A stretch of DNA of 34,280 nt from Oscillospiraceae bacterium (GCA_017542425.1 JAFXXH010000061.1:1-34280); one strand, 5' to 3'; counted from the stretch's first letter, positions 26,246 through 34,054 are shown. The notes: generated by a model from the sequence alone, not told the origin. Program-made: numbers and translations.

Positions 26246-26545
26246 TTATGCCATGTTCTCGAAGATCTCGATGTTCTTGCTGTCGGCGCTCAGCTTGACC
26301 ACGGCCTTCTTCCAGTTTTTGGTCCGACCCGCGGGGTTCGCGCCCACGCGCTTGGCGCGGCCGCGCACGTGCAGGGTGTTCACCTTGATGACGCGCACGT
26401 CGAAGATCTCCTCGATGGCCCGGGCGATCTCCACCTTGGTGGCGTCGGGGGCGACTTCAAAGACATACTTCTTGATGTCCATGTCCTCCATGGACTGCTC
26501 GCTGATGATGGGGCGGATCACAACATCGTAAGCGGTACGTTTCAT
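26246..26545 (-). CDS. rplW: Large ribosomal subunit protein uL23
   Basis: 99 residues from ATG 26545 ([20 protein letters not shown]); the frame stays open far upstream but that is out-of-frame rpl[21 protein letters not shown] and the Lys/Arg-rich hairpin tip are typical. uL23 is the docking site for trigger factor and SRP at the exit tunnel. The start overlaps the rplD stop (ATGA). Confidence 0.97.
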   Translation of the reverse strand: MKRTAYDVVIRPIISEQSMEDMDIKKYVFEVAPDATKVEIARAIEEIFDVRVIKVNTLHVRGRAKRVGANPAGRTKNWKKAVVKLSADSKNIEIFENMA

Positions 26546-27165
26546 GCGTACACCTCCTCGATCTTGGCCAGGGCGTCCTCGGCGATCACCAGGCGGGTGT
26601 TGTTCAGAACCGCGTAGGGATTCAGGACGCTGGCCATGGCGGTCTCCACACCGGCGATGTTGCGGGCGGATTTCACCACGTTGGTGTCGGGTCCGGCGGT
26701 GACCACCAGGGTCTTGCCGTCGGCGCCGACCTTGCGCAGCAGCTCGGCGAAGGTGCGGGTCTTGATCTCGTCCATCTTCATGTCGCGGATGACGACGATC
26801 TCTTCCCCGGCGGCCTTGGCGCTCAGGGCGCTCTTGAGGGCCAGGCGGCGGACCTTCTTGTTCAGGCTGTAGCGGTAGTCCCGGGGCTTGGGGGCGAAGG
26901 CTACGCCGCCGTGGTACCACACGGGAGAGCCCTTGTAACCGGCGCGGGCGCGGCCGGTGCCCTTCTGTCTCCAGGGCTTGATGGTGGAGTAAGCGACCTC
27001 GCCCTTGGTGAGCGCGCTCTGGGTGCCCTGGCGCTGGTTGGCCAGATAGTTCTTGACCGCAGCGTGGACGGCGTTTTCGTTGGGCTCGATCCCGAAGACG
27101 GCTTCGGAGAGCTCCACCTCGCCGGCTCTGTTGCCGGACATATCAAACAATGCTGCTTTCGGCAT
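26542..27165 (-). CDS. rplD: Large ribosomal subunit protein uL4
   Basis: 207 residues. The long tunnel loop is recognisable as KPWRQKGTGRARAGYKGSPV. The C-terminus contains VLNNTRLVIAEDALAKIEEV. In E. coli, uL4 represses the S10 operon by binding its leader. 19 bases separate it from rplC, and its stop overlaps rplW. Confidence 0.97.
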   Translation of the reverse strand: MPKAALFDMSGNRAGEVELSEAVFGIEPNENAVHAAVKNYLANQRQGTQSALTKGEVAYSTIKPWRQKGTGRARAGYKGSPVWYHGGVAFAPKPRDYRYSLNKKVRRLALKSALSAKAAGEEIVVIRDMKMDEIKTRTFAELLRKVGADGKTLVVTAGPDTNVVKSARNIAGVETAMASVLNPYAVLNNTRLVIAEDALAKIEEVYA

Positions 27166-27184
27166 TTACGACACGCTCCTTTCC

Positions 27185-27910
27185 TTATCTGGTACGAGCG
27201 GAGGCCTTCTGCGGATTGCCGCGGCCGCTCTGCTTCTGCGGGTTGACGCTGACGGCGGTGGCAGCCTTCTTCTCCACGATGGTCTTCACGGTGTTCTTCA
27301 GATAGACGATGCCGCCCTTGGGGCCGGGGATCGCGCCCCGGACGACGATCATGTTCAGCTCCGGGTCCACCTTCACCACGTCCAGGTTCTGGACGGTGAC
27401 CTGGTCCACGCCCATCTGTCCGGCGCCGATGTGGCCCTTGAAGATGCGGCTGGGGGACGAGGTGGAGCCCATGGAACCGGCGTGACGGTGGACGGGACCG
27501 CCGCCGTGGCTGGTGGGCGTGCGCTGGGCGCCGTGGCGCTTGATGGCGCCCTGGTAGCCGTGGCCCTTGCTGGTGCCGGTCACGTCGATGTGGTCGCCCT
27601 CTTTGAAGGTGTCGGCGCTGATCACGTCGCCCACGTTCAGCTCGGCGGCGTTCTCCAGGCGGAACTCCTTCAGGTGCTTTTTGGCGGCAACGCCGGCCTT
27701 GTCAAAGTGACCCTTTTCCGGCTTGCTCAGACGGCGCTCGGCGGCGTCGGCGTAGCCGAGCTGCACGGCGGAATAGCCTTCCTTCTCCACCGTCTTCTTC
27801 TGCACGACCACGCAGGGGCCGGCTTCGATGACGGTCACGGGGACGACCTTTCCCGCCTCATCGAAGATCTGCGTCATGCCGACCTTCTTGCCGATGATGG
27901 CTTTCTTCAT
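27185..27910 (-). CDS. rplC: Large ribosomal subunit protein uL3 with C-terminal extension
   Basis: 241 residues from ATG 27910 ([20 protein letters not shown]), which has AAGGAGGAA upstream; a longer in-frame start at 28030 falls in the leader and is rejected. The conserved core includes [20 protein letters not shown] and [13 protein letters not shown] near the peptidyl transferase centre. After about residue 210 there is a tail of some 30 residues with a repeated NPQK motif ([20 protein letters not shown]), longer than the ~210-residue norm. Confidence 0.96.
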   Translation of the reverse strand: MKKAIIGKKVGMTQIFDEAGKVVPVTVIEAGPCVVVQKKTVEKEGYSAVQLGYADAAERRLSKPEKGHFDKAGVAAKKHLKEFRLENAAELNVGDVISADTFKEGDHIDVTGTSKGHGYQGAIKRHGAQRTPTSHGGGPVHRHAGSMGSTSSPSRIFKGHIGAGQMGVDQVTVQNLDVVKVDPELNMIVVRGAIPGPKGGIVYLKNTVKTIVEKKAATAVSVNPQKQSGRGNPQKASARTR

Positions 27911-28047
27911 GGAATGATTTCCTCCTTCAAGGTTATTGGTTGCCGCGCATGTCCCCCCGGTGCGGGTTCCGCCGGGCGGCAGAGGCTGGCAACATGACCC
28001 GCCCGGCCTTAACGCAAGTCGGCAGGGCATGGGTTGCGTGTAAATAT
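27911..28047 (-). promoter_or_regulatory. Structured leader immediately before rplC
   Basis: On the transcribed strand a GTTGCC (near 27998) can pair with GGCAAC (near 27938), enclosing a GCCGCCCGGCGG stem and GC-rich loops, just before the rplC ribosome binding site. No ORF and no convincing promoter. It could be a regulatory RNA for rplC onward or just folded spacer. Confidence 0.35.
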
Positions 28048-28169
28048 AAATGAAGAAATGAAGCGAAATGAAGGAATGAAGAATGGTGGTGTCGCTGGCG
28101 CGACTTTTTTAAAATCATCGGCGGAGCCGATTCCTCAATTTCTTCATTTTTCATTCTTCATTCTTCATT
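28048..28169. mobile_element. MITE-like palindromic element, copy 2 (downstream of rpsJ)
   Basis: Same design and orientation as 21249-21375: AT-rich ATGAA/TTCAT arms (28048-28086 and 28136-28169) around GTCGC-TGGC-GCGAC (28091-28104) and ATCGGC-GGA-GCCGAT (28117-28131). The core GTGTCGC...ATGGTGGT is shared with copy 1, while the second hairpin has a different but still complementary stem (ATCGGC for ATCCCC). It lies between rpsJ and rplC. Right after it GAGAAGC-GCA-GCTTCTC (28170-28186) overlaps the rpsJ stop. Confidence 0.7.
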
Positions 28170-28184
28170 GAGAAGCGCAGCTTC

Positions 28185-28499
28185 TCAGAGCTTGATCTCG
28201 ATCTCCACGCCGGCGGGCAGCTCCAGGCTCATCAGGGCCTCTACCGTCTTCTGGGTGGGGTTGATGATGTCGATCAGGCGCTTGTGGGTGCGGCGCTCGA
28301 ACTGCTCGCGGCTGTCCTTGTACTTGTGGACGGCGCGCAGGATGGTGATCACTTCGGTCTGGGTGGGCAGGGGGATGGGGCCGGAGACCTTGGCGTCGGA
28401 ACGCTTGGCGGTCTCGACGATCTTCTCGGCCGCAGAGTCGATCAGCTGGTGATCGTAGGCCTTGAGACGGATGCGGATCTGCTTCTTCGTGCTTGCCAT
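28185..28499 (-). CDS. rpsJ: Small ribosomal subunit protein uS10
   Basis: 104 residues from ATG 28499 ([20 protein letters not shown]), with AAGGAAGG upstream; the longer open frame is leader. Contains the conserved [20 protein letters not shown] and [20 protein letters not shown]. uS10 is in the 30S head and, as NusE, joins NusB in transcription antitermination. First gene of the operon; rplC follows after 274 bases. Confidence 0.97.
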   Translation of the reverse strand: MASTKKQIRIRLKAYDHQLIDSAAEKIVETAKRSDAKVSGPIPLPTQTEVITILRAVHKYKDSREQFERRTHKRLIDIINPTQKTVEALMSLELPAGVEIEIKL

Positions 28500-28849
28500 G
28501 GGTGTGTTTCCTTCCTTTTTCCATTTTTTCGGCAGCATTGGCTCTGCCATGTTGGCCCGCACGGATGAAATTTTCTTTCCACCATACCGTGCGTATCAGA
28601 CTTCGGGCGAAAAACAAACCGGCGTTTGGGGGGCCGTCACAAGTCCAGCTGCCCCGGTGTTGGCCGGTTTCTTCCCGTCTGAACGATATACGCGCAGATT
28701 TCGTACAGTCTTCGGAAAATCTCAGCCGCCCGATTGCGTGCCGCCAAGGGAGGCGGCACCGGACATACTCCACGGAAGTTACCTCCGGCTATTCGGAGCA
28801 ATCTCCCGCTTCATCGCAGTATCTGCCAGGGCGCAAAAGTCCCGCAGAC
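28500..28849 (-). promoter_or_regulatory. ~350-base structured leader of the S10 operon
   Basis: Predicted 5' untranslated region from the promoter at 28856-28884 to rpsJ. Hairpins on the transcribed strand include GTGCCGCC-TCCCTT-GGCGGCAC (28738-28759), a CGGAGGTAACTTCCG stem near 28785, a GGAG/CTCC stem near 28800 and CCGTGC/GCACGG (about 28559-28592). Small frames here have no matching ribosome binding site or family. Such a long leader suggests control by an r-protein or attenuation; it does not match a leader I know. Confidence 0.5.
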
Positions 28850-28855
28850 TGTTAC

Positions 28856-28884
28856 AGGATAACAAAAATCCCTCCTGCTGTCAA
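28856..28884 (-). promoter_or_regulatory. Main promoter of the S10-spc-alpha operon
   Basis: Perfect TTGACA (28879-28884), 17 bases, TATCCT (28856-28861), preceded by TGT, which makes an extended -10 (TGnTATnnT). Predicted start near 28849. The -35 lies in the loop of the terminator at 28861-28898 and the spacer is one arm of that stem. Confidence 0.7.
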
Positions 28885-28898
28885 GAGGGATTTTTGTT
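28861..28898. terminator. Bidirectional terminator upstream of the S10 operon
   Basis: Perfect 14-bp stem AACAAAAATCCCTC (28861-28874) with 28885-28898 and a 10-base loop, T-tracts on both strands. On the minus strand it ends the pgeF-to-M15-peptidase transcript, about 470 bases past its last stop codon. It also contains the -35 box of the S10 promoter. Confidence 0.8.
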
Positions 28899-28960
28899 GG
28901 ATTATCAGAAGTTTTGCGGGGATTTTTGTGGAAAATGACTGCTGTGTGGACGCTATGTAA

Positions 28961-29194
28961 GACGCCCTCTCCCCTTCCCTCCCCCAGCGGGGGAGGGTGC
29001 CGCCCACAAGGGCGGCAGGAGAGGGAGAACGCGGCGGAACCGCGACGTGGAAAAGACCGCAGCGGCGGAGGGTGTGCAACGGTTTTACCGCTCGCAAGCG
29101 GTCACGTTCTCCCTCTTCCGTCATCCGCCTCGCGGGGGATCGGCGGATGCCACTTTCCCCCGCTGGGGGAAGGAAAAGGCGGCTGCGAATTCGC
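28961..29194 (-). repeat. 233-bp composite palindromic repeat, copy 2 (inverted)
   Basis: Reverse-orientation match of 11260-11492, from GCGAATTCGC at 29185-29194 to GACGCCCTCTCC at 28961. The first 119 positions differ at about seven. Both inverted modules with AGCGGGGGA tips and the GAGGGAGAACG joints are conserved. It lies just upstream of the S10 terminator/promoter. Confidence 0.75.
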
Positions 29195-29220
29195 CGAACG
29201 TGGGAGCTTTTCTTTTGTGT

Positions 29221-29330
29221 TGCTGCCGGGGCGTCGGGACGCCGCCCCCTACGATCAAATGCCACGGATTCGCCCAAGGTTGGCGGGGATCGGGACATTC
29301 CCTGCCGGAAGGGGCAAGCCCCTTCCCTAC
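29221..29330. repeat. Two more variable-stem palindromes
   Basis: 29221-29252 (stem GGGGCGTC/GACGCCCC) and 29302-29330 (GGAAGGGGC/GCCCCTTCC) carry the same CTGCCGG ... CCCTAC ends as the modules of the 11.2-12.2 kb cluster; the second is identical in its stem to those at 11661 and 12119. No gene lies in 28900-29367. Confidence 0.65.
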
Positions 29331-29367
29331 GGGGGAGCGGCTGCGATTTTTTCCGCAGGCCCCCCGC

Positions 29368-31047
29368 TCAGCCGCCGCTGGGCAGCACCGAGAAGTGCAT
29401 GAAGTCAAAGCTCTTGCCGTTGCTCCAGCCGTTGCCGCCCCAGCCCCAGCCGTAGTCGGCGAAGGCTTTCACCACGCTGCCGCCGGGCCGGATGGAGTAG
29501 GGACTGGCCCCGCTCATGCTGCCGCGATAGGAGCCGATGCTGCGCCCCAGCCAGGTGGTCACCCCGTAGGGCTGCCAGCCGTAGCCGCAGGTGACGCGCA
29601 GATAGCCGCTGCGGAAGTTCATCTCGGCGTTATACAGCGAGTTGATGTCGATGGCCATGCCCCAGGCGTGGCGCATGTGGTCGGTGAAGCGGGCTCCGCC
29701 GATGTTCCAGCCGGCGTAGATGGGGAACTGCTCCGGGTCGTCGTAGATCTGCTGGAAGATCAGCCGGATCTCCTGGGCCACCAGCCGGTGGACCGTCAGG
29801 GTGGCGGTGGAGGACTGCTTGACGCCGTATTTGTCGATGATCCAGATGGGGATGGTCACATTCACCATGTAGGGGGCCGCGTCGGCGGCGGAGTAGAAGT
29901 AGCTCTTGTTGGCGTTGCCGAAGATGCGCTGGCGGGCCACGCTGTCCAGGGTGCCCCAGGCGTTCATGTGGCCCCGGAGCCAGAAGGCGAAGGAGGGATA
30001 GCCCTCATACTCGGCGCTTTCCTGCACCTGCTCCGCCGTCTCCGGCTGCGGCTCGGCCCAGCTGGGGCTGCTGCGGTCGTTGTCCCAGAGCAAGCGCTCG
30101 ATGACCACGGCGGCCTGGGCGCGGCTCAGGGTGTTGCCGCCCCGGAAGCTGCCGTCCTCGTAGCCCACCAGCAGGCCCTTGCCGTAGGCCTGTTCCACGG
30201 AGGCGACGCCCCCGGCGGCGATGGCCTGGTAGTCCGGGATGTGCGCCCAGGGCTCCGACACGATGACGGCCTTCTCCATCAGGGTGTTGGCGCAGAGGTT
30301 GCTCAGGATGACCGCCATTTCATAGCGGCTGATGGGCTGCTCCAGGGCCTCGAAGGTGCAGGGGAAGATCTCCATGACCTGGGCCTGGTCCGGCTCACTG
30401 TCCCCGTGGTGCTCGCTGCCCTGGCGGTTGGTGACCAGCAGGTTTTCCTCCAGGGCGATGGTGTAGTACTCCCCGGCCCAGTGGATGCCGTTGCGGCTGG
30501 CGTCCAAGGTGTAGAGGATGACGGTGATGCCCGCCGCGCAGATGGCCAGTTTCAGAAACTCGCCGCGCTTCACATCCGCCTCCGGGTGGAAGCGCTTCAC
30601 GCCGTCGGCGTCCATGCGCCCGTCGATGATGCCGGGGAGCTGCGTCACCTTCTCGATGTAGGGGGCGAACCAGGCTTTGGCCTTCACGTCCGGGAAGATG
30701 ACGGTCTCCTCCGGTTCCTCCGGCGGGGCGGGCTCGTCGGTGGGGGTGGGTTCCTCCGTCGGGGTCGGTTCGTCGGTGGGCGCGGGCTCCTCCGTCGGGG
30801 TGGGTTCCTCGGTGGGTTCCGGTTCTTCCGTCGGTTCCGGTTCCTCCGTGGGTTCCGGCGCGTCCGTCGGTTCCGGTTCCTCCGTGGGTGCGGGTTCTTC
30901 CGTCGGCTCCGGCGCGTCCCCGGCGGGGGGCTCCCCGGAGACGGGCGCGCCCGTCTCCTCCGGGGCAGCGGCGGAGACCGGCAGGGCGGCCAGCAGCAGC
31001 GCGACGCACAGGAGCAGGCAAAGGCTCATTTGAATGGGATGCTTCAT
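29368..31047 (-). CDS. SLH-domain surface protein with C-terminal M15 (VanY-type) peptidase
   Basis: 559 residues. Signal peptide at 1-27 (cleavage after VSA), then a Pro/Thr/Glu-rich linker (about 45-112) of EPTEEP-type repeats. SLH-type segments follow: FPDVKAKAWFAPYIEKV (118-134) with RGEFLKLAI, an ISRYEMAVILSNL piece, and WAHIPDYQAI...GLLVGYEDGSFRGG with LSRAQAAVVIERLL (267-320). Residues about 395-559 resemble M15 D,D-carboxypeptidases: RHAWGMAIDI (His460, Asp467) and FDFMHFS (His551), the expected zinc triad. It would bind secondary cell-wall polymers and trim peptidoglycan stem peptides at the surface. GGGAGGGA precedes the ATG. Last gene of the pgeF operon, 24 bases after cdd. Substrate specificity is inferred. 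Confidence 0.85.
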   Translation of the reverse strand: MKHPIQMSLCLLLCVALLLAALPVSAAAPEETGAPVSGEPPAGDAPEPTEEPAPTEEPEPTDAPEPTEEPEPTEEPEPTEEPTPTEEPAPTDEPTPTEEPTPTDEPAPPEEPEETVIFPDVKAKAWFAPYIEKVTQLPGIIDGRMDADGVKRFHPEADVKRGEFLKLAICAAGITVILYTLDASRNGIHWAGEYYTIALEENLLVTNRQGSEHHGDSEPDQAQVMEIFPCTFEALEQPISRYEMAVILSNLCANTLMEKAVIVSEPWAHIPDYQAIAAGGVASVEQAYGKGLLVGYEDGSFRGGNTLSRAQAAVVIERLLWDNDRSSPSWAEPQPETAEQVQESAEYEGYPSFAFWLRGHMNAWGTLDSVARQRIFGNANKSYFYSAADAAPYMVNVTIPIWIIDKYGVKQSSTATLTVHRLVAQEIRLIFQQIYDDPEQFPIYAGWNIGGARFTDHMRHAWGMAIDINSLYNAEMNFRSGYLRVTCGYGWQPYGVTTWLGRSIGSYRGSMSGASPYSIRPGGSVVKAFADYGWGWGGNGWSNGKSFDFMHFSVLPSGG

Positions 31048-31071
31048 CTCTCTCCCTCCCAGCTGCGCAAC

Positions 31072-31452
31072 TCAAAAGCCGAAGGTGTGGGGCAGCAGTT
31101 CTCTGAGGGGAAAGGCCACGAAGCTGCCGTCCCCCCGGGCGGCGATCACCCGCAGATCGGCGGAAAACTCGCTCAGCACCTGGCGGCAGGAGCCGCAGGG
31201 CATACAGTAGCCCCGGCTGTCGCCCCAGACGGCGATGCGCACAAAGTCGGTGTGTCCCTCGCTGACCGCCTTGACCACGGCGCAGCGCTCGGCGCAGATG
31301 GTGTCCCCATAGGCGGCGTTCTCCACGTTGCAGCCGGTGAACACCGTCCCGTCGGCGCACTCCAGCGCCGCGCCCACCGGAAAGTGAGAATAGGGCACAT
31401 AAGCTTTCCCGGCGGCTGTGCGCGCCAGGTCCAGCAGTTCCTGATCCGTCAT
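31072..31452 (-). CDS. cdd: Cytidine deaminase
   Basis: 126 residues from ATG 31452 with AGGAGGA upstream. Converts cytidine and deoxycytidine to uridine forms in pyrimidine salvage; small tetrameric type. Active site complete: Cys53-Ala-Glu55 (TICAERCAV) and Cys86-x2-Cys89 (MPCGSCRQVL) bind zinc, Glu55 is the proton shuttle, and GCNVENAAYG (40-49) binds the substrate. 17 bases after the substrate-binding protein gene. Confidence 0.97.
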   Translation of the reverse strand: MTDQELLDLARTAAGKAYVPYSHFPVGAALECADGTVFTGCNVENAAYGDTICAERCAVVKAVSEGHTDFVRIAVWGDSRGYCMPCGSCRQVLSEFSADLRVIAARGDGSFVAFPLRELLPHTFGF

Positions 31453-31469
31453 GGCGTATTTCCTCCTTT

Positions 31470-33113
31470 TCACGGGTCCAGATGGACCGTCCACTCCCGG
31501 AAGTTGTAAAACAGGTCGAACTGCGTGGCGATCAGTCCGCTGACCACGCCCCGGTGGGTCAGCACCTGGCGGCGCTCGAAGCAGACGGGCACCAGCAGCG
31601 CGTGCTCGGTGATGTAGTGCGCCAGCTCCTGGAAGCGCTCGTAGCGCTCCGTGTCCGAGGCGGCCAGATAGGCGGAATAGAGCCGGGTGTAGTTGTAGTC
31701 CTGGTTGCGGAAATAGTTCTGGCCCCAGTCGATGTTCTGCCAGTCGCTCATGCCGGGGATGCGGAAGAGATAGCTCAGGTTCCAGTCCGCGCCCATGCGC
31801 ACCTCGCCGTAGTACAGGTCGAAGTCCCCCCGCTTGAGGGTGGCCTGGTACTCGTCCCAGTTCAGCTCATAGAGCCGGGTGTTCAGGCCCACGGCGTTCA
31901 TGCTGTCGGCGACGGCCCGGGCGGCGCGCAGCTTGGCCGGGGAGTCGTTGTTGACGATGAGCTTGATGTTGGTGTCCAGGGTGCTGTCGGTATCGGGCAG
32001 CACCAGCTCCAGCACCCCGTCCTCGTCCGTGTCCGTGAAGCTCCCGGCCAGCAGTTCCTCCGCCCGCCGGGGGTCGTAGGCGTAGTCGGCGGCGTAGACC
32101 GCGTCATAGAGCTGGGAGCGGGGGTGGACCGGCAGCACGGCGGGCACGCCGCCTTCGGTGCCCATCAGCGCCCCGGCGATGTAAGAGCGGTTCACCAGGT
32201 AGGTGAGCGCGGCCCGGGCCTCCGCGCTGCTGAAATAGCGGCTGTACTGGTTCACGCCCAGGAAGTGCAGGTTCGCGGTGTCAAAAAAGCGGATGTCGTT
32301 GCTGCTGCCATAGCCCACGTTGTAGACGCCGGTGGGGTCGTTGGTGACGATGTCCAGGCTGGCGTCCTCATAGGCGGTGATGCGGGCGCTGGCGTCCGTG
32401 TAGTCCCGAAGATAGATGGTGTCCAGGGGCAGTTCCCCGGCGTAGCGGTAGAAGATGTTGGGCTCCAGGGCGCTGCGGTCCAGGGTGAACCAGTAGGGCC
32501 CGCTGCCCAGGGGGGTGTTGTTGTAGTAGTCCCCCCGCTTGATGATGGGCACCGTCAGCAGGGCGGGCAGCATACTGTTGGCGTAGCTGGTGGTGATGGC
32601 GAAGCTGCTGGCGTCCAGGGCGCTGACGCCCACGATCAGGCCCAGCCGCCCCTTGTAGTAGTCCGCGTTCCGGGCCGTGGAGATGGAGTAGGCCACGTCC
32701 CGGGCAGTCAGGGGCGAGCCGTCGGCAAAGCGCAGATCCGTGCGCACCTGGAAGACCCACCAGATGTAGTCGTCGCTGCTGTAGGAGCTGATCACGTCGC
32801 TGCGGACGTTGAAGCTCTCGTCCAGGTAGAAGGCGCTGTCGTAGATCAGGCTCCAAAGCTCCATGTTCACCACGCTCTCCGCCCGCACCGGGTTCACGGA
32901 GGCGTTGGGGTCGAAGTTCACGGTGAAGACCCCGTCGGCGCGCTGGCGCTGGAGGACCTGGGGCTCCGTCTCCACCGGCTGCGGCGTCTCCGTCAGCGCC
33001 GGGTCCGGCTCCTGCCCGGCGGTCTCCGCCGGACGCTCCTGCGCGCCGCAGCCGCCCAGCGCCAAGGCCAGCGCCAGCAGCAGCGCGATCCAGTTCATGC
33101 TGTGCTTTCTCAT
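31470..33113 (-). CDS. Peptide-type ABC transporter substrate-binding lipoprotein (family 5)
   Basis: 547 residues from ATG 33113 (MRKHSMNWIALLLALALALG), preceded by AGAGGG; the open frame upstream overlaps pgeF in another frame and is rejected. Lipobox LGGC with lipidation at Cys22, then a Glu/Pro-rich linker. The rest is the SBP_bac_5 fold of oligopeptide/nickel-binding proteins: LRFADGSPLTARDVAYSIST, LGSGPYWF, ARAALTYLVNRSYIAGALMG, and a DTDEDGVLEL acidic loop near the hinge. It would capture peptides at the membrane, but no permease or ATPase genes are next to it, so it is an orphan that must share a transporter or act in sensing. Confidence 0.9.
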   Translation of the reverse strand: MRKHSMNWIALLLALALALGGCGAQERPAETAGQEPDPALTETPQPVETEPQVLQRQRADGVFTVNFDPNASVNPVRAESVVNMELWSLIYDSAFYLDESFNVRSDVISSYSSDDYIWWVFQVRTDLRFADGSPLTARDVAYSISTARNADYYKGRLGLIVGVSALDASSFAITTSYANSMLPALLTVPIIKRGDYYNNTPLGSGPYWFTLDRSALEPNIFYRYAGELPLDTIYLRDYTDASARITAYEDASLDIVTNDPTGVYNVGYGSSNDIRFFDTANLHFLGVNQYSRYFSSAEARAALTYLVNRSYIAGALMGTEGGVPAVLPVHPRSQLYDAVYAADYAYDPRRAEELLAGSFTDTDEDGVLELVLPDTDSTLDTNIKLIVNNDSPAKLRAARAVADSMNAVGLNTRLYELNWDEYQATLKRGDFDLYYGEVRMGADWNLSYLFRIPGMSDWQNIDWGQNYFRNQDYNYTRLYSAYLAASDTERYERFQELAHYITEHALLVPVCFERRQVLTHRGVVSGLIATQFDLFYNFREWTVHLDP

Positions 33114-33186
33114 CCCATTGCCCTCTCGCTCGTTCTTTTGTTCTGTCATTTGAATGATATGCTCTGCGGGACGCGCCGGGTCTTGC

Positions 33187-33987
33187 TCAATCCCCCGGAA
33201 GCAGAATCGCCGCCGCCATGCTGCCCCGGCGCTCCCCCACCACCCGATGGGACCAGAACTTTTCCGGGTGGCACATGGTACATTCCTCGGATACGGCGAT
33301 GTTGTCCGGGTCCAGGCCCAGCTGCCGCAGCCGCCGGGCGTTGGCCCCCCGCAGATCCAGCAGGAAGCGGTCGCCTCGGGCAAGGGCCAGGTCCCCCAGC
33401 GGCTCGCCCAGCCAGCGCGCCGCCGCCTCCGTCACCTCCGGGCCGACTTCAAAGCAGCATTTGCCGATGGCCGGGCCGATGGCGGCGGAGATGCGTTCCG
33501 GCCTGGCCCCCAGGGCGCGCATGGCCTCCAGGGCCTGCCCCAGGATGTCCGCCACGCTGCTGCGCCAGCCGCAATGGACGGCGGCGATCACCCCGGCTTG
33601 CTCGTCACAGAGCAGGGTGGGCACGCAGTCGGCGGTGAAGCAGATCAGGGTCAGCCCCCGCTCCGCCGTCACCAGACCGTCGGCGTCGTAGGGCACGGGC
33701 GTGTGCAGCGTGTGAATGTCCGCCGCCGTGACCGTGCGGACGGCCTTGCCGTGGACCTGGTGGGGAAAGACCATGCGCCCAGGGTCAAAGCCCAGGGCCT
33801 GGGCGAAGCGGCGGTAGTTCTCCGTCACGTTCGCCGGTGCGTCCCCCCGGTGCTCCCCCAGGTTCAGGGAAAAGAGATTGTCCCGGCTGACCCCGCCGTA
33901 GCGGGTGGAAAAGCCGTGAACCGTATGGATCACCGGCGCGGTCTGGTAGACGACGCCGTTCGGGTGCGTGTGTTCGGCAAAAGTCAT
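33187..33987 (-). CDS. pgeF: Peptidoglycan editing factor PgeF (YfiH/laccase-domain family)
   Basis: 266 residues. The family (formerly 'multicopper polyphenol oxidase') includes PgeF of E. coli, which removes wrongly built muropeptide precursors, and purine nucleoside enzymes such as FAMIN. The catalytic zinc ligands are visible: His79 (HQVHGK), Cys121 (TADCVP) and His138 (AAVHCGWR), with the conserved GPAIGKCCFEVG at 171-183. ATG 33987 with GAGGGA upstream, driven from 34026-34054. It heads an apparent operon that ends with a peptidoglycan peptidase, consistent with a cell-wall role; deaminase or phosphorylase activity on nucleosides is the alternative and would fit the nearby cdd. Confidence 0.92.
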   Translation of the reverse strand: MTFAEHTHPNGVVYQTAPVIHTVHGFSTRYGGVSRDNLFSLNLGEHRGDAPANVTENYRRFAQALGFDPGRMVFPHQVHGKAVRTVTAADIHTLHTPVPYDADGLVTAERGLTLICFTADCVPTLLCDEQAGVIAAVHCGWRSSVADILGQALEAMRALGARPERISAAIGPAIGKCCFEVGPEVTEAAARWLGEPLGDLALARGDRFLLDLRGANARRLRQLGLDPDNIAVSEECTMCHPEKFWSHRVVGERRGSMAAAILLPGD

Positions 33988-34025
33988 AGTCCCTCACATA
34001 CTTTATAGAAAATTAAGGCGCGTGA

Positions 34026-34054
34026 ATTATATCACGGAATCCCCATCCGGTCAA
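34026..34054 (-). promoter_or_regulatory. Promoter of the pgeF operon
   Basis: TTGACC (34049-34054), 17 bases, perfect TATAAT (34026-34031) on the minus strand, 39 bases before the pgeF start. One of the best promoter matches in the window. Confidence 0.85.

Noticed and set aside
27911-28030. N-terminal extension of uL3
   Set aside because: The extra 40 residues are Cys/Pro/Gly-rich leader sequence; the canonical MKKAIIG start has the ribosome binding site.
28165-28773. 202-codon minus-strand frame over the S10 leader and rpsJ
   Set aside because: It overlaps rpsJ in another frame and reads through leader hairpins; no family resemblance.
28500-28849. Known L10-type leader RNA
   Set aside because: Position before rpsJ and the lack of its recognisable conserved core argue against it, though I could not run an Rfam search.
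33114-33383. N-terminal extension of the substrate-binding protein
   Set aside because: It would overlap pgeF and put 90 residues before a lipoprotein signal peptide.
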